Origin: an uncultured Rhodospirillaceae bacterium
GTDB lineage: Bacteria; Pseudomonadota; Alphaproteobacteria; Thalassobaculales; Thalassobaculaceae
Direction: 5' to 3'
Length of the DNA: 6,825 bases
Assembly: GCA_937891725.1 (NCBI GenBank)
Contig: CALAHL010000522.1
Span: forward strand, 1 to 6,825
Below, piece after piece: positions 1 to 5,552 of this stretch (within the stretch, counting starts at the first letter, position 1; every line of letters begins with the position of its first letter). Both the position numbers and the translations under genes were made by a program. Under the pieces are notes generated by a model. It did not search any database and was not told the origin of the DNA. It worked only from the letters and a program-made list of their open reading frames with translations.

Positions 1-123
1 CACAGAGAATCATACGCGACCGAGGGACGCGGAACCGGTCGGCTCGGCTGTTTCGGCTTGCGATGGTCGGCATCCGGGTTAGCTTTGAGGGTATGAATTG
101 GAGCCCGACCGGAGACGACCCGA
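1..123. other. upstream region of the UbiH-family gene; no gene recognised
   Basis: This left edge holds no supported gene. An open frame starting at 63 on the plus strand is arginine/glycine/proline-rich noise that runs over the real UbiH-family gene in another frame. GGAG at 111-114 is the likely ribosome binding site of that gene, 9 bases before its ATG at 124. I found no convincing -35/-10 pair. TATGAA at 92-97 resembles a -10 element but has no good -35 partner, so the promoter may be weak, activator-dependent or outside the window. Confidence 0.5.
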
Positions 124-1359
124 ATGACCCAGCCGAAACAGACCCTTCCCGTTCAGAGGACAGATGTGGTGATCGCGGGCGCCGCCATGTCCGGGCTGGC
201 GACCGCTGCCGCCCTGGTCTCCGCCGGGCTGGATGTGATCCTGGTCGACCGGGCCGACCCGCGCGACGACGCGGTCGCCGGCACCGATATCCGGACCACC
301 GCAATTTCCCTGTCCAGCCGACGGATGCTGGAAGTTCTAGGTGCCTGGGAAGGGGTGGCGGAGACGGCGGAGCCGATCCTGGATATCCGGATCTCGGACG
401 GCGACTCCCGCGCGCACATGCACTACGACCACGCCGAGGTCGGGGACCAGCCGATGGGCCATATCGTCGAGAACGCGCGGCTCAAGCGCGCTCTGCTCAA
501 GGTGATCGCGAACGGCCCGGGCCAGGCCGACTTCCGGGTCACCACCGTGACCGCGCTGACCGTGGATGCGCGTGAAGCGCAGGTGACGCTAGAGGACGGA
601 GCGGTGCTGGCGGCACCGCTGGCAGTGGCGGCGGACGGCCGGAACTCGACCCTGCGCGCGCTGGCCCATATCCGGGTTCATACCCTGCCCTACCGGCAGA
701 GCAGCGTGGTCGAGACCATCGCCCATGAAAAACCCCATGACAACGTCGCACATGAACGGTTTCTGCCCGGTGGCCCGCTGGCCCTGCTGCCACTGCGCGG
801 CAAGCGTTCGGCCCTGGTCTGGACCGAGCGGACCGCCGCCGCCGAGCATATCCACGGCCTCGACGATCGGCTGTTCGGCGCCGCCCTGCAGGAACGCTTC
901 GGCAATGCGCTGGGCAAGCTGACCCCACTGGGCCCACGCCGGATCTACCCGCTGTCCCTGTCGGTGGCGGAGGCCTATATCGCCGACCGGGTCGCCCTGG
1001 TCGGGGACGCCGCCCACGCGATTCACCCGATCGCCGGACAAGGCTTCAATCTGGGCCTGCGGGACGTGGCGTCTCTGGCGGAGGTGGTGGCCGACGCCGC
1101 CCGGTTGGGCATGGACCCGGGCGCCCGGCTGGTGCTGGAGGACTATCAGGGGCGTCGCCGGTTCGATTCCATGACCCTGATCGGCGCCACCGACGGCTTG
1201 AACCGGCTGTTCTCGAATGATGTGGGCGCGATCCGGGTGCTGCGGGATCTTGGGCTGGGCCTCAGCCGCCGGATCGGGCCGTTCAAACGCGCCGCTGTGC
1301 GCCATGCGATGGGCACGCTGGGCTCACTGCCGCGCCTGCTGCGGGGTGAGCCGCTTTAG
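124..1359 (+). CDS. UbiH/UbiF/Coq6-family FAD-dependent hydroxylase (ubiquinone biosynthesis)
   Basis: This is a flavoprotein aromatic hydroxylase of 411 residues, the usual length for the family. Such enzymes use NAD(P)H and O2 to hydroxylate the ring of polyprenylphenol intermediates in ubiquinone synthesis, probably at the inner face of the membrane. An N-terminal Rossmann dinucleotide-binding segment lies at about 14-43, ending in the acidic residue D42 that typically binds the FAD ribose. A DG motif (A-D-G-R-N-S) is at 170-175. The second FAD motif, VGDAAHAIHP, is at 293-302 and runs into HPIAGQGFNLGLRD (301-314), the UbiH/Coq6 signature. The fingerprint reads GAAMSG (19-24), with Ala at the usual second Gly. 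The start is set by GGAG 9 bases upstream. The 3' end overlaps the convergent DUF971 gene by 4 bases. Alphaproteobacteria have several paralogues (UbiH, UbiF, UbiL, UbiM) of differing regioselectivity, so the ring position cannot be told from this sequence. Confidence 0.93.
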   Translation: MTQPKQTLPVQRTDVVIAGAAMSGLATAAALVSAGLDVILVDRADPRDDAVAGTDIRTTAISLSSRRMLEVLGAWEGVAETAEPILDIRISDGDSRAHMHYDHAEVGDQPMGHIVENARLKRALLKVIANGPGQADFRVTTVTALTVDAREAQVTLEDGAVLAAPLAVAADGRNSTLRALAHIRVHTLPYRQSSVVETIAHEKPHDNVAHERFLPGGPLALLPLRGKRSALVWTERTAAAEHIHGLDDRLFGAALQERFGNALGKLTPLGPRRIYPLSLSVAEAYIADRVALVGDAAHAIHPIAGQGFNLGLRDVASLAEVVADAARLGMDPGARLVLEDYQGRRRFDSMTLIGATDGLNRLFSNDVGAIRVLRDLGLGLSRRIGPFKRAAVRHAMGTLGSLPRLLRGEPL

Positions 1360-1736
1360 CGCGAAAGCCCTTTCGCCTCCAGCTCAGACAGGTACGCCGC
1401 CATCAGCCGGTCGCCCTCGGTGCCGAGCTTGTAGAGATAGCGCCAGGTATAAAGCCCGGTGGCGTGGCCGTCGTCGAAGCCGATGCGGATCGCGTAATTG
1501 CCGACCGGCTCGACGCTGGCGATGGTGACCCCGCCTTTGCCGGCCACCACCTGTTTGCCGGCCGCACTGTGCCCCTGAACCTCGGCGGACGGGCTTTCGA
1601 CCCGCAGCAGCTCGGCCGCAATCTCGACCTGCTCACCGCCGTCGAACCCGACCGTGAGCGATCGCCTGTCGGCTCCGACCCGGATCTCCGTCGGCCAGTG
1701 GCGGGTAACAAAATCCTCGCTCTCGGCGATGGTCAT
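1356..1736 (-). CDS. DUF971 family protein (gamma-butyrobetaine hydroxylase-like N-terminal domain)
   Basis: This is a 126-residue stand-alone DUF971 protein. The fold is the small domain found at the N terminus of eukaryotic gamma-butyrobetaine/trimethyllysine dioxygenases. In bacteria it occurs alone or fused or adjacent to Mrp/ApbC iron-sulfur carriers, and its role is not settled. Family marks seen here are the LRVESPSAEVQGH segment (44-56) and the hallmark C-terminal block: V78-G79-N80-Y81-A82, then F87-D88-D89-G90-H91, then G94-L95-Y96-T97-W98 and Y100-L101. It is the last gene of the minus-strand run. Its ATG overlaps the stop of the Trm112 gene (ATGA, 1733-1736), which suggests translational coupling. 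Its TAA shares four bases with the UbiH-family stop on the other strand. The catalytic dioxygenase domain is absent, so it should not be called an oxygenase. Confidence 0.9.
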   Translation of the reverse strand: MTIAESEDFVTRHWPTEIRVGADRRSLTVGFDGGEQVEIAAELLRVESPSAEVQGHSAAGKQVVAGKGGVTIASVEPVGNYAIRIGFDDGHATGLYTWRYLYKLGTEGDRLMAAYLSELEAKGLSR

Positions 1737-2050
1737 GCGGAATCTCCTGCGGATCCGCCCGACAGCGCCTGCGCGCCCTCGGCAACCGGATCGGCAAAGG
1801 CGGTATCGGTGCGGCGGGCCTCGTCGACCAGCATGATCGGCACGCCCTGACGGATCGGAAAGGCCAGCTTGGCCGCCTCGCTCACAAGCTCACCTGCCTC
1901 CGCGTCCAGCCGTAACGGCTGTTTGGTCAGCGGGCAGACCAGGATTTCCAGAAGCTTGGGGTCGATCCCCAGACCGATATGTCCGAGCGTCGGCGCGGAA
2001 CCTCCGTCGGATCCGGGGCCGTCAGTTTCGGCATCGTCAGTGTCGGGCAC
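1733..2050 (-). CDS. Trm112 family protein (UPF0434 / YcaR-like) with unusual N- and C-terminal tails
   Basis: Trm112 proteins are small scaffold or activator subunits. In eukaryotes and archaea they stabilise methyltransferases that modify tRNA, rRNA and release factors; the bacterial UPF0434 members are less well understood. The core is clear: D-P-K-L-L-E-I-L-V-C-P-L-T-K, then a G-E-L-V-S segment, then L-A-F-P-I-R-Q-G-V-P-I-M-L, close to the usual 60-residue protein. Here it carries about 29 extra residues in front (rich in Asp, Gly and Ser) and about 20 behind. Only one Cys (in VCPL) is present. Two consecutive GTG codons, at 2053 and 2050, could start it. I chose 2050 because GGAGGAG (2057-2063) then lies 6 bases away rather than 3. 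It overlaps the LON-domain gene upstream and the DUF971 gene downstream. Confidence 0.87.
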   Translation of the reverse strand: MPDTDDAETDGPGSDGGSAPTLGHIGLGIDPKLLEILVCPLTKQPLRLDAEAGELVSEAAKLAFPIRQGVPIMLVDEARRTDTAFADPVAEGAQALSGGSAGDSA

Positions 2051-2702
2051 CACAATCTCCTCCGCTCTCGCCGATAACCGCCATCTCGAGCAGAGTGAGC
2101 ATCATGTCCGCCCGCTCCTGCAAGCCCGGCGTTTCCAGCAGCGCCTGTTTCTCGCTCGGCTCGAACGGGCAGATCATGGCCAGCGTGGTGATCAGCGGGT
2201 CGTCGGCGGTGGTGCGGATGGTCTCCCAATCGGCGGTGATGCCCTGGACGTCGAAGTATCGGCGCAGACTTTCATCGAACCGCTCCCGGTCGAGGGTGAC
2301 CTCGCCGCAGGCTTCCAGATCCGCGCGATAGCCGCTCCAGTCGGCGATCACCCGGCGGTAGCCCCGCATCGAGGCCACCTCCTGATCCACCCGGAACCGG
2401 CAGGCCCCGGTGAGGGTGATCATGAACCGCCCGTCATCGGTCTCGGCGAACTGGGTGATCCGCCCGGCACAGCCCAGCGGGTACATTTCCGGCACCTCCG
2501 CCGGATCGTTCGGCTTGCGCGGCTGGATCATGCCGATCAGCCGGTCGGTCGCCAGCGCGTCGCGCACCATCTTGAGATAGCGGGGCTCGAACACGTTGAG
2601 CGGCAAGCGACCCCCGGGCAGCAGCAGCACACCGGTCAGCGGGAACACCGGCAAACTGGCCGGCAGGTCCTCGAAACGATGAGCAAATGGGTTCGCCGAC
2701 AT
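2037..2702 (-). CDS. LON peptidase substrate-binding domain protein (stand-alone LON N-domain)
   Basis: This is a 221-residue protein made of the Lon N-terminal PUA-like domain alone (COG2802 type), without the AAA+ ATPase or the Ser-Lys protease domain. Diagnostic parts are LPVFPLTGVLLLPGGRLPLN (17-36), then F-E-P-R-Y (38-42), G-M-I-Q-P (57-61), and G77-C78-A79-G80-R81-I82 followed by F-M-I-T-L-T-G-A-C-R-F (93-103). The second half is alpha-helical, with an acidic/aromatic stretch around 125-165. Such proteins are presumed to bind unfolded or tagged substrates, but no reaction is established. GGAAGGCGG lies 5 bases before the ATG. It follows the CnoX-like gene by 41 bases and its 3' end overlaps the Trm112 start, so all three probably share one transcript. 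Calling it a Lon protease would be wrong. Confidence 0.9.
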   Translation of the reverse strand: MSANPFAHRFEDLPASLPVFPLTGVLLLPGGRLPLNVFEPRYLKMVRDALATDRLIGMIQPRKPNDPAEVPEMYPLGCAGRITQFAETDDGRFMITLTGACRFRVDQEVASMRGYRRVIADWSGYRADLEACGEVTLDRERFDESLRRYFDVQGITADWETIRTTADDPLITTLAMICPFEPSEKQALLETPGLQERADMMLTLLEMAVIGESGGDCGARH

Positions 2703-2743
2703 TCAATCCGCCTTCCGGCCCTGTGCCGTCTGCGTCACGTCGA

Positions 2744-3673
2744 TCACGAGAACAGGATCGACGACAGCCGTCGCCGCGCATCCTGTGTCACCGGATCGGT
2801 TGGCCCCATGGCCTCGAACAATTTCAGCAGGGCCTGGCGCGCCGCCGCCTCGTTCCACGCCCGGTCGAGCCGGATGCTTTCGAGCAGCTGGTCGACCGCC
2901 CCTTCCTTGTCCTTGGATTTGTACAGCGCCTCGCTGAGATCGAGACGGGCCTGATGGTCCTTCGGATTGGCCTCGATCTTGGCGCGCAGGTTCGCGACCT
3001 CGCTCGCCTCGACCGGCGGAGCGGCCGCCAGATCCATCTCGGCCTTCACCGAGACCAGCGCCTGCTCCTGGATCATCTCCGGCGGCAGCTGGTCGTACAT
3101 CATCACCGCCTGTTCCAGGCGGCCCGCGCCGACCATGCAGCGCAGAAACCCGGCAATCGCGCGCACACTGCGGTTGTCCTGCTGCAGAACCTGCTGGAAC
3201 AGCGCTCCGGCCTGTTCGAAATCCTCGGCGGCGAGCAGCGCGTCGGCCTGGGCCAGAGCCGCGTCGATCGCCGCTCCGCCGGACGCGCCGGCCGTCACCT
3301 TGTCGATGAACGCCCGCAGCTCGCTCTCCGGCTGCGCGCCGGCAAACCCGTCGACCGGCTGGCCGTCCTTGAACGCGTAAACCGTCGGGATCGACTGGAT
3401 CCGCAGCTGACCCGCCAGTTCCTGGTTCTCGTCCACATTGATCTTGACCAGCTTCACGGCCCCGCCGGCGGCGCGCACGGCGGATTCGATCGCCGGCGTC
3501 AGCTGCTTGCAGGGGCCGCACCAGGGCGCCCAGAAATCGACGATAACCGGTGTGTCGCGCGAGGCCTCGATCACGTCCACCATGAACGTGTCCTGAGAGC
3601 CGTCCTTGATCAGGTCGCCGCCGGCGGCCGGTGGCGTGGCCGCCAATCCGTGTGCGTTTAAAATCGTGCTCAT
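2744..3673 (-). CDS. cnoX: thioredoxin-TPR co-chaperone, CnoX/YbbN-like
   Basis: This cytoplasmic protein has 309 residues: an N-terminal thioredoxin domain (about 20-128) and an alpha-helical C-terminal half (about 133-305) of TPR-like repeats, the architecture of CnoX/YbbN. The thioredoxin part has V-D-F-W-A-P-W-C-G-P-C-K (45-56), so both active-site cysteines (C52, C55) are present, and the cis-proline motif S-I-P-T (94-97). E. coli CnoX lacks the first cysteine and acts as a holdase feeding DnaK and GroEL. The intact WCGPC here suggests redox activity as well. I chose the ATG at 3673 because AGAGGA lies 9 bases upstream in good context. An in-frame ATG at 3700 would add nine residues but has no ribosome binding site. 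It sits 117 bases downstream of the ProX-like gene and 41 bases before the LON-domain gene. No signal peptide is visible. Confidence 0.9.
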   Translation of the reverse strand: MSTILNAHGLAATPPAAGGDLIKDGSQDTFMVDVIEASRDTPVIVDFWAPWCGPCKQLTPAIESAVRAAGGAVKLVKINVDENQELAGQLRIQSIPTVYAFKDGQPVDGFAGAQPESELRAFIDKVTAGASGGAAIDAALAQADALLAAEDFEQAGALFQQVLQQDNRSVRAIAGFLRCMVGAGRLEQAVMMYDQLPPEMIQEQALVSVKAEMDLAAAPPVEASEVANLRAKIEANPKDHQARLDLSEALYKSKDKEGAVDQLLESIRLDRAWNEAAARQALLKLFEAMGPTDPVTQDARRRLSSILFS

Positions 3674-3790
3674 CGTCGGTGGTCCTCTTTGGTCAAACAT
3701 CTAAGGCCCCAAGGGCCCCCGGCAAGCCGCGCTCGGGCGGATTCGTCAATTTTCGGCGCCCTGTCTCGCGACCGCGGTCCGATCCCCGGC

Positions 3791-4324
3791 CTAGCCCCCA
3801 GCCAGCCGATCCAGATCGACCACGGTGGGCACGTGACCGCAGGACCCGATGAACCGCATCAACCCGTCCGGCGATACCGCAAGCGTCATGTCGTTCCGCA
3901 GGGGGTGATAATTCAAGGGATCGTGGCGCAGCATTTCCGCATCCAGCAGCACCTGGACCGAGATTTCGGAATCGTTGATCAGCGTGAACGGCGACACGGC
4001 ACCGGGGATCACCCCGAGAACCCGCATCAGCCGGTCCGGACTGCCGAAGGACAGCCGGGCGCCGCCCAGATGGGCGCCCAGGGCCTTGAGGTCGATGGCC
4101 CGGTCCTCAAGACAGACCAACAGCCACATCGCCCCCTTCTTGTCGCGCAGAAACAGGTTCTTGCAGTGCCCGCCCGGTAAACTGCCGCGCAGGGCCTTCG
4201 AATCGTCGACCGTGAACAGCGGCGGATGATCGTGGCGGGTAAACGCGATCCCCAGATCCGTCAGCCGGGCAAACAGATCATCGGCGGTCTGCCGGATGGG
4301 ACCATCGGATGCGGGATCAGTCAT
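3791..4324 (-). CDS. ProXp-ala / YbaK-family aminoacyl-tRNA deacylase (prolyl-tRNA synthetase-associated domain)
   Basis: This 177-residue free-standing editing protein belongs to the INS/YbaK superfamily. The closest described group is ProXp-ala (PrdX), which removes alanine mischarged onto tRNA-Pro in trans. Family features seen are F-T-R-H-D-H-P-P (28-35), then G52-H53-C54-K55-N56-L57-F58-L59 with the Lys that corresponds to the catalytic Lys of the group, then V105-I106-P107-G108-A109-V110-S111-P112-F113, and near the end F158-I159-G160-S161-C162-G163-H164. The start is supported by AAAAAGG about 8 bases upstream. It heads the minus-strand run and stops 117 bases before the CnoX-like gene, so the two may share a transcript or the latter may have its own promoter. 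The alternative is a Cys-tRNA-Pro deacylase (YbaK proper), but the C-terminal GH motif and overall pattern fit ProXp-ala better. Confidence 0.88.
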   Translation of the reverse strand: MTDPASDGPIRQTADDLFARLTDLGIAFTRHDHPPLFTVDDSKALRGSLPGGHCKNLFLRDKKGAMWLLVCLEDRAIDLKALGAHLGGARLSFGSPDRLMRVLGVIPGAVSPFTLINDSEISVQVLLDAEMLRHDPLNYHPLRNDMTLAVSPDGLMRFIGSCGHVPTVVDLDRLAGG

Positions 4325-4654
4325 CAGTCTACCTTTTTATGGCCTCGGGACCTCGATCGGCTCGGCGGATGCCTTCGGACCCACTCGCTCAAGACCGATG
4401 ACGCGCGCCACTGGTCGGCGCGGCACGCAGCCCAAAGCCCGATCGCGAGCCCCGGAAACATATTGGAACGCGTGCGTTTCTAACGCATTCGCGCGATGGA
4501 ATGGAAGCCTGAAGCAGGATCTGTCGCAGGCGCGGACACCGCGACCGAAATTTTGTGGGTCCGTATGGATTTTTTGTCGAATGACCGCTTGCATTGCCGA
4601 AACCTCTGGGTATTATCCGCGACCTCAGCGACCGAGTGTTTTCGGTTCTGGAGC
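4325..4654. other. gene-free spacer between the ProX-like gene and tRNA-Gly
   Basis: These 330 bases hold no supported protein gene on either strand. Open frames here give arginine/proline-rich or low-information peptides without ribosome binding sites, and some run into the tRNA. The left end must contain the leader of the minus-strand ProX-like gene, whose promoter I could not pin down. The right end carries the tRNA promoter. In between are two short GC hairpins (TGCGTT/AACGCA at 4473-4487 and CGCGG/CCGCG at 4531-4543), the second followed by AAATTTTG. They could belong to an unrecognised small RNA, treated as a finding rather than a call. Confidence 0.55.
4588..4616 (+). promoter_or_regulatory. 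candidate sigma-70-like promoter of tRNA-Gly
   Basis: CTTGCA at 4588-4593 and TATTAT at 4611-4616 are separated by 17 bases, a good housekeeping arrangement. The -10 matches TATAAT at five of six positions. Transcription would start near 4623, giving a leader of roughly 30 bases before the tRNA. The call rests on sequence match and position only. Confidence 0.5.
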
Positions 4655-4729
4655 GCGGGCGTAGCTCAGGGGTAGAGCACAACCTTGCCAAGGTTGGGGT
4701 CGTGAGTTCAAATCTCATCGCCCGCTCCA
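4655..4729 (+). tRNA. tRNA-Gly (anticodon GCC)
   Basis: This complete tRNA of 75 bases includes an encoded CCA end. The acceptor stem GCGGGCG (4655-4661) pairs perfectly with CGCCCGC (4719-4725). The D arm is GCTC/GAGC (4664-4667 with 4675-4678). The anticodon stem CAACC/GGTTG (4680-4684 with 4692-4696) closes the loop TTGCCAA, with anticodon GCC at 4687-4689. The T arm is GTGAG/CTCAT with loop TTCAAAT (4707-4713). The discriminator base is T4726, followed by CCA 4727-4729. It reads glycine codons GGC and GGU. AATTTTTC follows directly and may help end transcription. Confidence 0.98.
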
Positions 4730-4759
4730 ATTTTTCTTATGTTTTCGGTGATAAATCTT

Positions 4760-4771
4760 CCCCTTCGGGGG
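4760..4771 (-). terminator. small CCCC-loop-GGGG hairpin, possible terminator of the minus-strand gene
   Basis: CCCC (4760-4763) and GGGG (4768-4771) enclose TTCG, a stable tetraloop when read on the plus strand. On the minus strand the hairpin is followed by AAGATTTATC, a poor U tract, 31 bases after the stop of the gene at 4802. It lies between two converging transcription units, the tRNA and that gene, so a bidirectional barrier is plausible. The stem is short and the U tract imperfect, hence low confidence. Confidence 0.3.
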
Positions 4772-4801
4772 CCGTCTGGCCAGCCGGGAGACCGGTTCCT
4801 G

Positions 4802-5221
4802 TCACGCGATTTGTGTCAGGTCGGCCTTCAGCTTGGCGCGTCTCGCGGTAAGGTCTGCTTCCAGTCCGGCCAGACCGTCGCCCGTGGACCGATCGGCGGC
4901 GCCAGGGTCGTCAGACTCGGCGGGCGGCTGCCGATCGCTTGCGCGCATCTGCATCCAAGCCTCCAGCGTCTTGAGCTCGGAACACGCGGCCGCGCTTGCG
5001 CGGCTCCCGGCGCCGGGGGTCCCGGCATCGACCCGGGCCATCACATGCGCGAAGAACTCGGCGATTGCGGCATCGACAACCGAGCCGAGCGGCACGCCGA
5101 AGTGCTGGGCCAAAGCTCGGATTCTGACGTCGGTCGACGGATCCAAATCCCGGAACCGGTGGATTTTCGACGCGCGCCGCTCCCCGTCCGGACTTCGAAC
5201 CCGCCTGCCCCGAAGCTTCAT
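4802..5221 (-). CDS. hypothetical small protein, possibly a ribbon-helix-helix DNA-binding protein
   Basis: I do not recognise this 139-residue protein as a named family. The N terminus is very basic (MKLRGRRVRS, 1-10). Residues 20-62 could fold as a strand followed by two helices (I-H-R-F-R-D-L-D, then D-V-R-I-R-A-L-A-Q-H-F-G-V-P, then L-G-S-V-V-D-A-A-I-A-E-F-F), the layout of Arc/CopG-type ribbon-helix-helix proteins; that is inference. Residues 65-118 are Ala/Ser/Asp/Pro-rich and probably disordered. The last 22 residues (L-E-A-D-L-T-A-R-R-A-K-L-K-A-D-L) could be a short coiled coil. The ATG at 5221 is chosen because AAAGGG lies 8 bases upstream; an in-frame TTG at 5251 would add ten residues. 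Competing plus-strand frames are Pro/Arg/Gly-rich and look spurious. It faces away from the HTH-PAS gene across an AT-rich intergenic region. Confidence 0.62.
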   Translation of the reverse strand: MKLRGRRVRSPDGERRASKIHRFRDLDPSTDVRIRALAQHFGVPLGSVVDAAIAEFFAHVMARVDAGTPGAGSRASAAACSELKTLEAWMQMRASDRQPPAESDDPGAADRSTGDGLAGLEADLTARRAKLKADLTQIA

Positions 5222-5276
5222 ATCCAGCCCTTTCCCGGCCCGCCCCGGCAAACGCGTCCCACACCGGCGGGCACCG

Positions 5277-5310
5277 CTGTTCTTGAGTCTAGTCTGGGGT
5301 CTGTTCTGGG
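5277..5310. repeat. short direct repeats upstream of the minus-strand small gene
   Basis: CTGTTCT occurs at 5277-5283 and again at 5301-5307, a period of 24 bases. Between them AGTCT is repeated in tandem (5286-5295). The cluster lies 55-90 bases upstream of the ATG at 5221 on the minus strand, where binding sites or a promoter would be expected. No protein is assigned. Confidence 0.4.
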
Positions 5311-5425
5311 ATCGTGACCCAAAGCGACCACTCCGATCAAGATCGGCGGGCGTGTCCCGCGAGCCGGCTCAGATCCGGGCACCCGCATCGCCGGGCCGGA
5401 AATCCGAAGAAATTCCTATCATTTT

Positions 5426-5452
5426 TTGACAAGCCAGCAATCAACTCATAAT
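5426..5452 (+). promoter_or_regulatory. candidate promoter of the HTH-PAS gene
   Basis: TTGACA (5426-5431) is a perfect -35 hexamer and CATAAT (5447-5452) matches a -10 at five of six positions. The 15-base gap is shorter than the optimal 17, so the promoter may be weak or need help. Transcription would start near 5459, leaving a leader of about 150 bases, and would place the dyad at 5459-5476 right at the start site. Confidence 0.4.
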
Positions 5453-5458
5453 CGAGTG

Positions 5459-5476
5459 ATAGGGTGTTCTCCCTAT
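5459..5476. promoter_or_regulatory. operator-like inverted repeat ATAGGG-N6-CCCTAT
   Basis: The arms ATAGGG (5459-5464) and CCCTAT (5471-5476) are perfect and separated by TGTTCT. The dyad begins where transcription from the candidate promoter would start, a classic repressor position. The left arm is also part of TGATAGG (5457-5463), which pairs with CCTATCA at 5415-5421, so sites may bracket the promoter. An autoregulatory site for one of the flanking regulators is a reasonable guess. Confidence 0.45.
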
Positions 5477-5538
5477 TTTGCATAATTTTCTGTCGGAAAA
5501 ATCACGATTAGAGGGATTCTAGGTTTCCCAAAATCGCG

Positions 5539-5552
5539 TATCCCATAGGATA
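5539..5552. promoter_or_regulatory. operator-like inverted repeat TATCC-N4-GGATA
   Basis: TATCC (5539-5543) and GGATA (5548-5552) are perfect arms around CATA. The site contains another ATAGG box (5545-5549), the same word as in the dyad at 5459-5476. It lies in the leader, 27 bases before the first possible ATG at 5580. It could bind protein as DNA or form a small hairpin in the mRNA. Confidence 0.35.

Noticed and set aside
63..575. Plus-strand 170-codon frame overlapping the UbiH-family gene
   Set aside because: Arginine/glycine/proline-rich composition typical of an out-of-frame reading of GC-rich DNA; the UbiH frame has all family motifs.
1869..3661. Long plus-strand open frames opposite the Trm112, LON and CnoX-like genes
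   Set aside because: They are antisense shadows; the minus strand carries recognisable families with ribosome binding sites.
3770..3779. Palindrome GACCGCGGTC after the ProX-like gene as a terminator
   Set aside because: No T tract follows on the minus strand; a short GC palindrome is expected by chance in such DNA.
4496..4674. Plus-strand frame starting MEWKPEAGSVAG before the tRNA
   Set aside because: No ribosome binding site, it contains the tRNA promoter and ends inside the tRNA, and the peptide resembles no family.
4700..4729. tRNA-Gly 3' end as an integration site of a mobile element
   Set aside because: No second copy of the tRNA 3' end and no integrase is visible in the window; it cannot be excluded beyond the edge.
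4389..4730. Minus-strand open frame giving a peptide with MRFELTTPTLARLCSTPELRP
   Set aside because: This is the well-known false protein produced by translating the antisense strand of a tRNA-Gly gene.
4594..4851. Plus-strand open frame with RSSGVEHNLAKVGVVSSNL
   Set aside because: It is the sense-strand translation through the tRNA gene, a recurrent annotation artefact.
5277..5313. LexA (SOS) box of the alphaproteobacterial GTTC-N7-GTTC type near the TGTTCT repeats
   Set aside because: GTTC copies are 24 bases apart rather than 11, and the expected second half is absent at both.
4833..5429. Plus-strand frames of 192 and 198 codons opposite the small gene at 4802
   Set aside because: Pro/Arg/Ser-rich with no recognisable fold or ribosome binding site; the minus strand gives a more protein-like product with a good one.
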